Assembly: GCF_000876655.1 (NCBI RefSeq)
Contig: NZ_JYCN01000009.1
Coordinates: 248,001 to 312,000 of the forward strand
Direction of reading: 5' to 3'
Length of the DNA: 64,000 nt
Source: Arthrobacter sp. SPG23
GTDB taxonomy: Bacteria; Actinomycetota; Actinomycetes; Actinomycetales; Micrococcaceae
Position numbers and translations under genes: made by a program. Shown here in pieces: positions 7,496 through 16,264 of this stretch. The notes below the pieces were generated by a model. That model was not told the origin of the DNA and did no database searches. It was given only the letters and a program-made list of their open reading frames with translations. Numbering within the stretch: position 1 is the first letter of the stretch; each line of letters begins with the position of its first letter.

Positions 7496-8376
7496 ATGCT
7501 TCCCAACAGGTCAAGGACCTCAGTCCTGGTTTTCCTGCTTCCACCATTGCTGCTCTACTGCGCAGCCGTACTCTTTCCGATTCTTCAGTCGTTGTTCCTC
7601 AGCTTCTTCTCCTGGAACGGCATCAGCGACATGGAGTTCGTCGGACTGGATAACTACGTCCGGATGCTCACCGCCGATGACATCTTCTGGCGCTCGTTCT
7701 TCAACGCCCTCCTCTACCTGGCCATCTGCCTGGTCCTGCAGCTTGGCGGCGCGTTGGTCGTAGCCAGCCTGCTCACGTCCCTGCGGCGGGGACGGGAGCT
7801 CATCAAGACCCTGTACCTGCTGCCCGCCGTGATCTCCACGGTGGCGATCGCGTTCCTCTTCGTCCGCATCTACTCCATCGACCCGGTGGGGCTGCTCAAC
7901 CAGCTGCTGCATTGGATCGGGCTCGGCACCTTCGAGCGCGCCTGGCTGTCCGACGTCAACACGGTGCTTGCCGCGGTCTCCGCTCCCGAGGCTGGCGGTT
8001 CACCGGGCTGTACATGCTCATCATCTACGCCGCGCTGATCGCCGTGCCCAAGGAGCTGGAAGAAGCTGCCGTTCTGGACGGTGCCTCAAAGTGGACGCTC
8101 TTCACGAAGATCCGCTTCCCGTACATCCGTCCGGTGTGGATCACCACCACCATCATGGCCACCACCTACGGCCTGCGCGGCTTCGACATCCCCTACCTCA
8201 TGACCAACGGCGGCCCCGGCCAGTCCTCTGAACTGCTCACCACGTACATGTACAAGACGGCATTCACCAGTACGGACTTCGGGTACGCCAGCACCATCTC
8301 CGTGTTCATCGTGATCGAGTGCCTGGTCGCCGTCGGCCTCATCCTGTTCATGCTCAAGCGGAGGGCAGACTCATGA
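7496..8376 (+). pseudogene. Sugar ABC permease (MalF type), frameshifted
   Basis: CUT1 permease, about 293 residues if whole. The first frame (7496 to about 7990) encodes the N-terminal helices and ends in WLSDVNTVLAAVSAPE. At 7990/7991 one base is missing in what should read GAG-GGC-TGG. The second frame then gives WRFTGLYMLIIYAAL, the EAA loop (EEAAVLDGASKWTLFTKI) and the last helices, stopping at 8376. Everything needed is present apart from one G in a short G-run. Either the gene is inactive, disabling uptake for this operon, or the base was lost in sequencing. ATGA overlap couples it to the next permease. Confidence 0.85.
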
Positions 8377-9278
8377 TCACCCAAACAGCCCCGGCTACTC
8401 CACCCGCCGCCGTCGTGCCCCCCAAGCCCGCCATCACAAGGCGACGCCGCAAGCCCAGCCTGTACCGGACCCTGTCGCGGGTGCTGATCATGCTGATCGT
8501 GATCGTCCAGGTCTACCCGCTCGCGTGGCTGTTCCTGACCAGCCTGCGCACCGAGCACGACTTCGCCACCGGTGACCCGTTCGCCCTGCCGAGCTCGCTG
8601 ACGTGGGAGAACTACGCGCGGGCGTTCGAAACGGGCGACCTCGGCAGGTACATCCTGAACAGCTTCATCGTCACCATGGGTGCCAACATCCTGATTGTCC
8701 TGTTCGGCATGATGGCCGCCTACGCCATCCAGGTCCTTGGGTTCCGCCTGAGCAGGTTTGTCCGCGGGCTGTTCCTGATCGGAATCATCGTTCCCGTCCA
8801 GATCGCCCTGGTGCCGCTGTTCATCGACTACTCAACCGTGAACCTGCTGGACACCTACCAGTCGATGATCATTCCCCTGGCCGGCTTCGCGCTGCCCATG
8901 TCCATCTACCTGTTCTCATCGTTCTTCGAATACATCCCCCGCGAAACCTACGAAGCCGCCTCCCTTGACGGCGCCGGCCCCTACCGGATCTTCGGACTGA
9001 TAACGCTGCCGCTGTCGCTGAACACAGTGGTCACCGTGGTGCTGGTCAACAGCATCTTCATCTGGAACGACTTCATCTTCGCCAACACGTTCGTTCTCTC
9101 CGAGGACCTGAAAACAATCCCCCTGGGCCTGCAGAACTACATCGGCGCCATGGGCAAGGTGGACTGGACTGCCACCTTCGCTGCTGTGTGCGTCACCATC
9201 ACGCCCCTGCTCCTGGTCTTCCTGGTCCTGAACAAGGCCATGATCCAAGGCTTGGAAAGCGGGGCGACGAAGGGATGA
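8373..9278 (+). CDS. Sugar ABC permease (MalG type)
   Basis: Starts at ATG 8373, which overlaps the previous stop (ATGA); an earlier in-frame start would lie inside the upstream gene. The 301-residue product has a Pro-rich cytoplasmic N-terminus, about six transmembrane helices and the conserved EAA motif YEAASLDGAGPYRIF that docks the ATPase. It forms the heterodimeric membrane channel with the preceding MalF-like protein for uptake of the fructoside bound by the lipoprotein encoded upstream. Intact in itself; its partner is frameshifted. Confidence 0.9.
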   Translation: MITQTAPATPPAAVVPPKPAITRRRRKPSLYRTLSRVLIMLIVIVQVYPLAWLFLTSLRTEHDFATGDPFALPSSLTWENYARAFETGDLGRYILNSFIVTMGANILIVLFGMMAAYAIQVLGFRLSRFVRGLFLIGIIVPVQIALVPLFIDYSTVNLLDTYQSMIIPLAGFALPMSIYLFSSFFEYIPRETYEAASLDGAGPYRIFGLITLPLSLNTVVTVVLVNSIFIWNDFIFANTFVLSEDLKTIPLGLQNYIGAMGKVDWTATFAAVCVTITPLLLVFLVLNKAMIQGLESGATKG

Positions 9279-9316
9279 CGGCCATGGCTGATGGATATAC
9301 TCCTGATGGAGGACAG

Positions 9317-10396
9317 ATGATTTCGCAGGAGAAAGACTCAGGCAACGCGGCCACCCCCGACGTTCCTGTGAGGAAAAGCCGTGCCCAGCCGGTGACTCTC
9401 CGCGAAGTTGCTGAAGCGGCCGGTGTGTCCACTGCCACGGTGTCGCTGGTGATCAACAAGAAGAAGAACGCCCGCATTGCGGAGCAGACGCGTCAGCGCG
9501 TCAAGGATGCGATCCGGCAGCTCGGGTACCGCCCCAACGCTATGGCGAAGACGCTTGTCAGCGGCACCTCACGGTTTATCGGGCTCGTCGCAGACGGCGT
9601 AGCGACCACCCCGTTCGCGGGTCAGATCATCCATGGGGCGCAGGACGAAGCGTGGAAACACGGCTACGCGCTGCTGATCGCCAACACCGAGGGAAACCGC
9701 GATCTGGAAACGGATGCGATCGCCATGATGCTGGAGTACAAGGTGCGCGGCATCCTGTACTCAACATGGTTCCACCGTCCCACTGTCGTCCCGGAAACAC
9801 TTCGCGAGGCGGACTTCGTCCTGGTCAACTGCTTCTCTCCGGAGCCCGGCGCTGCCCGTGCTGTTGTACCCGACGAAGAGCAAGGTGGTAAGTCCGCGAC
9901 GGAAATCCTGCTCCGCGGCGGTCACCGGCGCATCGCCTTTATCAACGCCACCACTCCCGCGCCCGCCAGGGACGGACGGCTCCAGGGCTACAAGGATGCG
10001 CTGGAGGCTGCCGGAATTCCATTCGACCCGGAGCTGGTGCTGGAAGCTTATCCGGATCAGGAAGGCGGCTACGGCGCCACCGAAGAGTTGCTCAAGCGCA
10101 ACGTCGCCGCTGTGTTCTGCTACAACGACCGGATGGCCATGGGACTGTACGACGGCCTGCGGGAAAACGGGCTCTCCATTCCGGATGACATGGCCGTGGT
10201 GGGCTTTGACAACCAGGAAGTTATCGCGGCCCACCTTCGGCCACCGCTGTCCACGGTGTCCCTGCCCCACTACGAACTCGGGGCGGCAGGAGTGCGCATG
10301 CTGCTGGGCCTCGACGAGGCCTCCAACGACTCCGCGGTGAAGATCATGTGCCCCGCCGTTGAACGGGCATCCGTGGCGGTGCACTCACCGGCGTAG
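9317..10396 (+). CDS. LacI-family transcriptional regulator of the GH32 operon
   Basis: Start chosen at ATG 9317 because GGAGG lies four bases before it; in-frame ATGs at 9275 and 9284 lack this. The N-terminal HTH reads VTLREVAEAAGVSTATVSLV, and the hinge helix region ends LGYRPNAMAKTL. The periplasmic-binding-protein-like ligand domain follows, with GFDNQEV near the C-terminus. It is the last gene of the operon and should bind the three 18-bp operators at 4469, 4546 and 4591, releasing them when a sugar such as a fructoside or sugar phosphate binds. Length (359 aa) is normal for the family. Confidence 0.9.
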   Translation: MISQEKDSGNAATPDVPVRKSRAQPVTLREVAEAAGVSTATVSLVINKKKNARIAEQTRQRVKDAIRQLGYRPNAMAKTLVSGTSRFIGLVADGVATTPFAGQIIHGAQDEAWKHGYALLIANTEGNRDLETDAIAMMLEYKVRGILYSTWFHRPTVVPETLREADFVLVNCFSPEPGAARAVVPDEEQGGKSATEILLRGGHRRIAFINATTPAPARDGRLQGYKDALEAAGIPFDPELVLEAYPDQEGGYGATEELLKRNVAAVFCYNDRMAMGLYDGLRENGLSIPDDMAVVGFDNQEVIAAHLRPPLSTVSLPHYELGAAGVRMLLGLDEASNDSAVKIMCPAVERASVAVHSPA

Positions 10397-10416
10397 GTTG
10401 CCGCGGTCCGCCCACG

Positions 10417-11088
10417 CTACGTTTGACCCGCGGACAGGACTTCCTTGATCCGGGTCAAGTAGGGCCTCATTTGGGTTTCCCACCATTTGTCGGGGTCCTC
10501 TGCAAGCACTTCGTTTGCAGGGAGTTCAATAACGGTTCCAAGAGTGAGAGTGCATCCGGTTGAGGTCGGTTCAAGGCGATAGGTCGAGCGACTATTCATC
10601 TCGTCCGGCGATACGGGCCTCGTTGTTGCCCACCATGGGCTTTCTTCACCGATGACCTCGATGATGGAAACCGAACCGTTGCGGCGGATGAAGCATTGCT
10701 GTTCCCCGACGCCAACAGGTGTCCCCGGCACGGTGAAGGCCCTTTGTACGTCAGTGAGCAACACGGCGCTCTCTGCCGGCCGGATCAGCGACCAAACAGT
10801 GTGGGCGTCGTGTTCGTAGGATTCCGAGATGTGCGCGCTGAAGGTCCTGGTGGGTCCGGCCGCGGCCGCGGTCTCCGCGTTTGGGGCGGAATGCACCGCC
10901 CGCTTGTATCGGCGGTTGACCACGGCGGATGCGATGACGAGTGTCGCCGAGACGGCGGCGAGGGTCAACATGATGCCGAGACCTACCGCCGGCTTGCCGT
11001 TGCGGCTGATCACTGAGGCAAGCACAACGATGGCCAGGTAGCCGCCAGCGTAGATGATGCTGTGGAGGACCTTGATGAGTGTGATCAC
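10417..11088 (-). CDS. Membrane protein with a SRPBCC-like C-terminal domain
   Basis: The most credible start is GTG 11088 (MITLIKVLHSIIYAGGYLA); the frame stays open upstream only by chance over the neighbouring gene. About 223 residues: two hydrophobic helices (near residues 5-27 and 32-55), a basic segment NRRYKRA, then a ~150-residue domain beginning FSAHISESYEHDAHTVWSLI and containing alternating strand-like segments and a C-terminal helix, as in START/SRPBCC ligand-binding folds. The assignment rests on pattern only. It follows a DUF998-like gene by 44 bases on the same strand and ends near the convergent lacI gene. Confidence 0.6.
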   Translation of the reverse strand: MITLIKVLHSIIYAGGYLAIVVLASVISRNGKPAVGLGIMLTLAAVSATLVIASAVVNRRYKRAVHSAPNAETAAAAGPTRTFSAHISESYEHDAHTVWSLIRPAESAVLLTDVQRAFTVPGTPVGVGEQQCFIRRNGSVSIIEVIGEESPWWATTRPVSPDEMNSRSTYRLEPTSTGCTLTLGTVIELPANEVLAEDPDKWWETQMRPYLTRIKEVLSAGQT

Positions 11089-11132
11089 CTGGTCATTATG
11101 AACTGCGTCCGCCGTCGGCGGTGAGAGGCCCG

Positions 11133-11840
11133 CTACTGCGCGGCGGGGGCCGGCCCCGAACCCGCCGGAGCTGCCATGACTGCCGGCAGCCGCCTCCACA
11201 GCGCGACCGCGAGGACAGCCACCCAGAGCAGGAATGCCCCGATGCTGATTCTTTCGCCGATGCCCAGCACGAGGTTGGGCCCCGGAGCCGCCGCGAATGC
11301 AATCATGCCCATGACCGCGGAGGCCGCGAGTGAGACGATCGAATACGCGCGCATCCGGCCGTGGAACCCTGCAGCCACGAAACACATTGCCGCGACCATA
11401 AGGGCGAGCTGAATGTTGGTGACGAGGATATGCATGGGAACGGAAGCATCGTCCTCCAGCGTCAGCGGGTAGAGGGCGCCCATGATGTTCCACAGCCCGT
11501 ACCCGATGAGCAGGCCGCCGCCGATGCGCAGGGCGCGGTTGCCGCGCACGGAGTTCCAGACGCCCACCCCGAACGCAGTGAACAGCACCGTATAGAGCCA
11601 TGTGAAGGGCAGCAGGACGTCCCGGCCGGGGGAGCCGACGGCGAACAGCTCGCTCACCATCTGTTCGGTGCGGCGGTACCCGTCCCACATGGACGCAGCC
11701 ACGCCATCTGTGGCAATCACGTAGAGCAGCGAAGACAGCGCTCCTGCCGCGAGCAAGGCCTTTCGGGCGGATTCATGGCGCTGAGTTCCGTGCGTCGCGG
11801 CCCGCCTGCGCAACGGGAGCCGGCGCTTATCGAGTGACAT
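11133..11840 (-). CDS. DUF998-like integral membrane protein
   Basis: 235 residues with about six transmembrane helices. After a basic N-terminus come ALSSLLYVIATDGVAA and SELFAVGSPGRDVLLPF, the pattern of DUF998 proteins (S-E-x-x-A/G-x-G-x-P-R). Further helices include GYGLWNIMGALYPL, with the charged pair DD in the following loop, and a C-terminal Ala/Pro tail. Function unknown; the family is common in actinobacteria. It is probably cotranscribed with the SRPBCC-like membrane protein 44 bases downstream. Confidence 0.75.
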   Translation of the reverse strand: MSLDKRRLPLRRRAATHGTQRHESARKALLAAGALSSLLYVIATDGVAASMWDGYRRTEQMVSELFAVGSPGRDVLLPFTWLYTVLFTAFGVGVWNSVRGNRALRIGGGLLIGYGLWNIMGALYPLTLEDDASVPMHILVTNIQLALMVAAMCFVAAGFHGRMRAYSIVSLAASAVMGMIAFAAAPGPNLVLGIGERISIGAFLLWVAVLAVALWRRLPAVMAAPAGSGPAPAAQ

Positions 11841-12157
11841 GTCCGGATGTCCTCAGAGCTCGCGGTCTGGCAAAAGCTCGGTGCAGGGCCCGCGGGCGTT
11901 CGTCCCAGCGCCTCCGTCTTTAAGCTTTGGCCCGGTTGCCGCAGGTTTGATAGGGCCGAACGGCCTTGGCCTGCAGGTGCTTGGGGGACGCCTTGAAGTA
12001 CGGCGTCTACGAACCATTGATACGGACGCTGGCTGTGTTCGGGTGATGGCGGGACACTGGCTAGGGCTTGGAGGAGCCACCCCCGTGATCAGGGAGATGT
12101 GGCTTTTCGTGGGCTGAGACAGGTTCATTCCCACGGCGGTCCGGCATTTTTACTGAA
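11841..12157. other. Intergenic stretch without a supported gene
   Basis: Open frames exist on both strands but lack plausible starts, ribosome sites or protein-like composition. No repeat or hairpin of note was found. Confidence 0.5.
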
Positions 12158-12421
12158 TCAGATGCTGTCCAGAGCGAATCCCTTGGGCGGATATTCGTGC
12201 GTCGGCCTTTGGGCTCGCTGGAGATGCGGGACCCGCTTCCAGGTTGCAGGGCTCCCTCCCGCGGAGGGCATGACGCTTCCCTCTGACAGGAAGTGGGCGT
12301 CTGTTTCATCATTGAGCGGCGTCCACCATCCGCTTGCCGGGCAATGCTCGCCCGTCCGCGAAAACAGAAGCCGGTCGCCCTGGATGAGGGCGGTGTTATG
12401 CAACTGCATGCGCTTCTTCAT
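12158..12421 (-). CDS. Small soluble protein with a CPxSGxW motif
   Basis: Starts at ATG 12421 with AAAGGAG five bases ahead, a strong ribosome site that sets the start (an in-frame GTG two codons up overlaps that site). The 87-residue product begins MKKRMQLHNTALIQGDRLLF and contains RTGEHCPASGWWTPL and SEGSVMPSAGG. This resembles small YjzC-like proteins (TGxxCPxSGxW, then a Gly/Pro-rich segment ending in a Trp), which bind no known ligand and have no settled role. It is transcribed away from the Ehu-like operon and could share that divergent control region. Confidence 0.6.
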   Translation of the reverse strand: MKKRMQLHNTALIQGDRLLFSRTGEHCPASGWWTPLNDETDAHFLSEGSVMPSAGGSPATWKRVPHLQRAQRPTHEYPPKGFALDSI

Positions 12422-12524
12422 GCTCACTCCTTTGTGCGGCGCTGTCTGAAGTGGTGCCCGCCAAAGCGGGACCTCCCTACCGGAAGCCGAAGTGAATCCC
12501 CGGAAAGCAGGATTTTACATTCGG

Positions 12525-12536
12525 ATTGTTGACAAT
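12525..12536. promoter_or_regulatory. ATTGTTGACAAT operator before the ABC transporter operon
   Basis: A 12-bp palindrome of the FadR/GntR type (TNGTNNACNA core). It recurs before each leading gene of the island up to 25.7 kb. It lies 90 bases before the transporter's first gene. Confidence 0.75.
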
Positions 12537-12570
12537 AGTACACCTGACTCCTAGGTTTTATGTAACACAC

Positions 12571-12585
12571 ATCACACGATGTGAT
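12571..12585. promoter_or_regulatory. Palindrome ATCACA-CGA-TGTGAT
   Basis: Six-base arms with a three-base spacer, between the GntR-type site and the binding-protein gene. It resembles half-sites of CRP-type regulators but with a shorter spacer; the protein that would bind it is unknown. Confidence 0.35.
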
Positions 12586-12626
12586 CATCCTGAGTAGCCC
12601 CGGCAGGTCCGGGCGAAGGAGTACAT

Positions 12627-13520
12627 ATGACGGGCAACATTTCACGTAGGAACGTCCTGCGAGGCGCTGGAGTCGCCGTTCTTGGCGCCACCGTAGCCGG
12701 CTGGGCCTCAGGCTGTTCCAGCGTCGCCGTTGGCGGCCCCGCATCCGGTGCCGCCAGCAATCTGCTGGAGACAGCAAAGTCCCAGGGCTTCCTCCGGGTG
12801 GGCATTGCCAACGAACCGCCCTACACGCAGGTCAGTGCTGACGGGAAGGTGACTGGTTGCGAACCCGACGTGCTTCGAGCCGTCTGCAAACGGCTCGGCA
12901 TCGACGAGGTCCAGGGCATCATCACCCCGTATGAATCCATGATTCCCGGCCTCAACGCCAACCGCTGGGATGTCATTGCGGCGGGCCTTTTCATGAAGGA
13001 ATCCCGCTGCGGGCAGGTTCTGTACTCGGAGCCGGTCATCGTTTCCACAGAGTCCTACGCCACGCCCAAGGGAAACCCGAAAGGCATAATGTCCGTGGCC
13101 GACATCCTGGCCGACAAGTCGCTGCGGATCGCGGTGCTGCCGGGCGGTTTCGAAGAAGGCGTCCTGAAATCGGCCAATGTGCCGGCCTCGCAGCAGATCA
13201 AGATCAATGATGGCCGCAGCGGCCTCGAGGCACTCAAGGCCAACCGGGCGGACGCCTTCATGCTTCCCACCCTCTCGCTACAGGCGCTGGCGAAAGACGA
13301 TGCGAGCTTTGACATTAGCGAGCCCCTGAAGGACGCACCGCGCACGGGTTCCGGTGCGGCGTTCCGTAAGTCAGACACTGCCTTCCACGAGGCCTACAAC
13401 AAGGAACTTGCGGCCTTCAAGAAAACGCCTGAGTTCGCCGAAATCCTCAAAAAATGGGGTTTTGATCCTTCTGTGGTGGAGGGCGTAACCGCCGCGGAGC
13501 TATGCAAGACCGCGGGCTGA
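12627..13520 (+). CDS. Polar amino-acid/ectoine-type ABC substrate-binding lipoprotein
   Basis: ATG behind AAGGAG. The N-terminus combines a twin-arginine motif (SRRNVLR) with a lipobox ASGC (Cys30), so it is probably exported folded by Tat and lipid-anchored. The rest is a family-3 solute-binding domain: LRVGIANEPPYTQV, a GCEPDVL segment and WDVIAAGLFM. Domain style and gene order (binding protein, two permeases, ATPase) match the ectoine/hydroxyectoine system EhuBCDA. The palindrome ATTGTTGACAAT lies upstream. The substrate is inferred as ectoine or another small zwitterion taken into the cell for the pathway encoded downstream. Confidence 0.8.
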   Translation: MTGNISRRNVLRGAGVAVLGATVAGWASGCSSVAVGGPASGAASNLLETAKSQGFLRVGIANEPPYTQVSADGKVTGCEPDVLRAVCKRLGIDEVQGIITPYESMIPGLNANRWDVIAAGLFMKESRCGQVLYSEPVIVSTESYATPKGNPKGIMSVADILADKSLRIAVLPGGFEEGVLKSANVPASQQIKINDGRSGLEALKANRADAFMLPTLSLQALAKDDASFDISEPLKDAPRTGSGAAFRKSDTAFHEAYNKELAAFKKTPEFAEILKKWGFDPSVVEGVTAAELCKTAG

Positions 13521-13548
13521 TCTTGCCGGCACGGAAGGAGGGCAGCGT

Positions 13549-14247
13549 ATGTCCGCAGTAATCGACTACGCACCACTGCTTTGGCAGGGTCTGCTGACCA
13601 CCATCCTGGTGGCGGTGCTCAGCGGCGCTCTCTGCCTGGTGGTCGCGTTCGCGGCCGGACTGGCGCGTTTGTCCAGCCACCGGCTCATCAGCTGGCCGGC
13701 GGGCATCTTCATTGAGGTTTTCCGCGGCACGTCGCTGCTGGTGCAGATGTTCTGGCTGTTTTTCGCACTGCCGTTCTTCGGCATCCAGCTCCACCCGCTG
13801 ACCGCCGCCGTCCTGGCGCTCGGCCTGAACGAGGGCGCGTACGCCGCGGAAGTGGTGCGAGGCGCCATCGCCAGCCGCGCCAAGGGCCAGACCGAAGCCT
13901 GCATTGCGCTCGGGATGGAACCGGCACTGCGGCTGCGCAGGATCATCATCCCGCAGTCCATTCCGGCCATGCTGCCCCCGTTCGGCAACGTCATGGTGGA
14001 CCTGCTGAAGAACACCTCGCTCGTTTCGCTGGTCACCGTGGCGGACCTGACCTTCCGGGCTCAGATGATCCGCAGCACCACGGGGCAGACGACGGCGATA
14101 TTCCTCACTATCTTGGTGGCGTACTTTGCCCTCTCCTATCTGCTGACCCTGCTGACGGGCTGGCTCGAACGTCGTTTCGCCCTTGACCGGCGGGCGCTCG
14201 CTGCCCAGCGCAAGGAAAGCCGTCTCATGAAGGTAGGTGCAGCATGA
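13549..14247 (+). CDS. Polar amino-acid ABC permease (EhuC-like)
   Basis: ATG behind AAGGAGG. About 232 residues and five transmembrane helices of the HisM/GlnP permease family; the signature FRGTSLLVQMFWLFFALPF and the EAA loop (EACIALGMEPALRLRRIIIP) that contacts the ATPase are intact. It pairs with the next gene product as the membrane channel. The start of that gene overlaps its stop (ATGA), indicating translational coupling and equal amounts. Confidence 0.85.
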   Translation: MSAVIDYAPLLWQGLLTTILVAVLSGALCLVVAFAAGLARLSSHRLISWPAGIFIEVFRGTSLLVQMFWLFFALPFFGIQLHPLTAAVLALGLNEGAYAAEVVRGAIASRAKGQTEACIALGMEPALRLRRIIIPQSIPAMLPPFGNVMVDLLKNTSLVSLVTVADLTFRAQMIRSTTGQTTAIFLTILVAYFALSYLLTLLTGWLERRFALDRRALAAQRKESRLMKVGAA

Positions 14248-14900
14248 TCTGGGATAGCAATTTTGCCGTGTCAGTTTTCCCGCTGCTCCTGGAAGGCCTC
14301 TGGGTAACCATCCAGATCACCCTCCTGGGCACCCTGCTCGCGGCAGTGCTCGGGCTGTTCTTCGCCGTTCTGAGAAGGCTTGCCATCCCGGTCCTGTCTC
14401 CTGTGGTGTCCTTCTTCGTCGTGTTTGTCCGCGGCACGCCGTTGCTGGTCCAGGCCTACTGCGCCTTCTTCGTGTTGCCTGCCTACGGTGTCAGCTTTGA
14501 CGCCTTCACCACCGGTGTGGTGGTGATCGGTGTCAACTACAGCGCGTACATGGCAGAGGTTTACCGGAGCGGAATCCAGGGGGTCCCCAGCGGCCAGTGG
14601 GAGGCGGCAACGGCGCTGAGCCTCCCCGGCGTCCGCACGTGGGGCAGGATCATCCTCCCGCAGGCAGTGCGCACCGTGGTGCCCATGCTCGGCAACTACC
14701 TTATCCAGATGTTCAAGGACTCGGCAGTCTTGTCCGCCATCACCGTGGTGGAACTGATGGCCACGGCACAGGCCATCGGCAGCTCGAATTTCCGTTATCT
14801 GGAACCCCTCACTATGGCCGCCATGCTGTTCCTGGCCATCAGCTACCCGGCCTCACGGCTCGTCAACAGATTGGAGCGGCGCTATGCGCCCCAGCACTGA
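14244..14900 (+). CDS. Polar amino-acid ABC permease (EhuD-like)
   Basis: 218 residues, HisM/GlnP type. Conserved FVRGTPLLVQAYCAFFVLPA and the EAA loop WEAATALSLPGVRTWGRIIL are present. It overlaps the upstream permease by four bases and the downstream ATPase gene by 17 bases, so all are made as one unit. It forms the second half of the channel for the binding lipoprotein encoded at 12627. Confidence 0.85.
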   Translation: MIWDSNFAVSVFPLLLEGLWVTIQITLLGTLLAAVLGLFFAVLRRLAIPVLSPVVSFFVVFVRGTPLLVQAYCAFFVLPAYGVSFDAFTTGVVVIGVNYSAYMAEVYRSGIQGVPSGQWEAATALSLPGVRTWGRIILPQAVRTVVPMLGNYLIQMFKDSAVLSAITVVELMATAQAIGSSNFRYLEPLTMAAMLFLAISYPASRLVNRLERRYAPQH

Positions 14901-15699
14901 ACCCCAGCCACTGTCCGCGGACGTGGCCCTCGCCCCGGACCCGATCATCAGGTTTCAGAATGTCAGTAAGAACTGGGGGTCCAACCAGGTCCTGAAGTCA
15001 CTCAACTTCGAGGTGGCACCGGGCGAGAAAGTGTCCATCATCGGCCCGTCCGGTTCCGGCAAGACCACCATCCTGCGCATCCTGATGACGCTGGAGACGC
15101 CCACGGAAGGTCTCGTGACGGTCGACGGTGACACTCTGTGGGATGTCACTGCCGGGCAGAAGGTCCGGGAGACAAAGCAACTGCGGGAAACGCGCCGCAA
15201 GATCGGCATGGTGTTCCAACAGTTCAACCTCTTCCCGCACATGACCGCCATGGAGAACATCATCGAGGCGCCGATCCATGTGCTGGGCATGGGCAAGGCC
15301 GAGGCAAAGGAGCGTGCCGCCGACCTGCTTAACCTGGTGGGTCTCGGAAAGCACATGAACCACACACCGCCCCAGATGTCCGGCGGCCAGCAGCAGCGGG
15401 TGGCGATCGCCCGGGCGCTGGCCATGCGCCCCAAGGTGCTGCTCTTCGATGAGCCCACGTCAGCCCTGGACCCGGAACTGATCGGCGAGGTGCTGAACGT
15501 GATCCGGAACCTGGCGCACACCACGGACATGACTATGTTGATGGTGACGCACGAGATGCGGTTCGCTGAGGAGATTTCGGACCGTGTGGTGATGTTCGAT
15601 AACGGCGCCGCCGTGGAGAGTGGACCGCCGGCCCAGATCTTCAAGGACCCGCAGCAGGAACGGACCCGGACCTTCCTTCGGGCCGTCCTACAGCACTGA
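14884..15699 (+). CDS. Polar amino-acid ABC ATPase (EhuA-like)
   Basis: 271 residues. Walker A GPSGSGKTTILR, Q-loop in GMVFQQFNLFPHMT, signature MSGGQQQRVAIARALAM, Walker B VLLFDEPTSALDPE and the switch His in VTHEMRF are all intact. It hydrolyses ATP to drive import through the two preceding permeases. The ATG lies inside the end of the upstream gene. An insertion between Walker A and the Q-loop (WDVTAGQKVRETKQLRE) is typical of Ehu/ProV-like polar amino-acid ATPases. Confidence 0.9.
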   Translation: MRPSTEPQPLSADVALAPDPIIRFQNVSKNWGSNQVLKSLNFEVAPGEKVSIIGPSGSGKTTILRILMTLETPTEGLVTVDGDTLWDVTAGQKVRETKQLRETRRKIGMVFQQFNLFPHMTAMENIIEAPIHVLGMGKAEAKERAADLLNLVGLGKHMNHTPPQMSGGQQQRVAIARALAMRPKVLLFDEPTSALDPELIGEVLNVIRNLAHTTDMTMLMVTHEMRFAEEISDRVVMFDNGAAVESGPPAQIFKDPQQERTRTFLRAVLQH

Positions 15700-15720
15700 T
15701 CCTGCGGCACTGATCGGCCG

Positions 15721-16179
15721 CTAGACCTCCACGATCAGCGAAATTTCAACGGGCGCCTGCCCGGGCAGCTCCGCAACACCCACGGCTGCCCGGGCATGGC
15801 GCCCCTTGTCGCCGAAGGCCCTCTCCAGGATCAGGGAGGCGCCGTTGATAACAGCCGGCTGGTCAGCGAACCCTTCGGCGGAGGCAACGTAACCGGTCAG
15901 GCTGACCACCGAGACGATCCTGTCCAGCGAACCCAGGTGCTGGCGCAGGGCCGACAGGCAGTTAAGCGCGGCTGTGGCGCTAGCCTGCTGGCCTTCTTCG
16001 ACGGTGAGCTCGCGTCCGAGCTTGCCGCTGACGGTGAGGATGCCGTCGCGCGTGGGCGTCTGGCCGGACGTGAAGACCAGGTTCCCCACCTGCCGGACCG
16101 GCACGTAATTGGCCACCGGAACCGGGGGAGAGGGCAGCTCGAGCTCGACGGCGTGGATCGGGTCTTCTTGGATGTTCAT
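15721..16179 (-). CDS. RidA/YjgF-family deaminase-like protein
   Basis: 152 residues. The family core is visible: YVPVRQVGNLVFTSGQTPTR at the start, a central ALNCLSALRQHLGSLDRIV, and RAAVGVAELPGQAPVEISL at the end, with the Arg that binds substrate carboxylates in archetypal RidA. Such proteins hydrolyse reactive enamine/imine intermediates made by PLP enzymes, which fits the two aminotransferases in this island. It is transcribed divergently from the EutA-like gene across an ATTGTnnACAAT-type site at 16234. Confidence 0.85.
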   Translation of the reverse strand: MNIQEDPIHAVELELPSPPVPVANYVPVRQVGNLVFTSGQTPTRDGILTVSGKLGRELTVEEGQQASATAALNCLSALRQHLGSLDRIVSVVSLTGYVASAEGFADQPAVINGASLILERAFGDKGRHARAAVGVAELPGQAPVEISLIVEV

Positions 16180-16233
16180 GGTGCTCCTTCGAGGGGGATG
16201 GGGTCATAACGGACACTAGGCAAGCCAGCAAAT

Positions 16234-16245
16234 GTTGTCAACAAT
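16234..16245. promoter_or_regulatory. GntR-type operator between ridA-like and eutA-like genes
   Basis: GTTGTCAACAAT differs from the perfect palindrome by one base. It lies in the short divergent region, so one bound regulator would control both directions. Confidence 0.7.
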
Positions 16246-16264
16246 CTACTATTTGAGGAGAATT

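Noticed and set aside
10417..11688. A 423-residue protein reaching upstream over the DUF998 gene
   Set aside because: The N-terminal half is Arg/His-rich shadow of the DUF998 gene; protein-like sequence begins only at GTG 11088.
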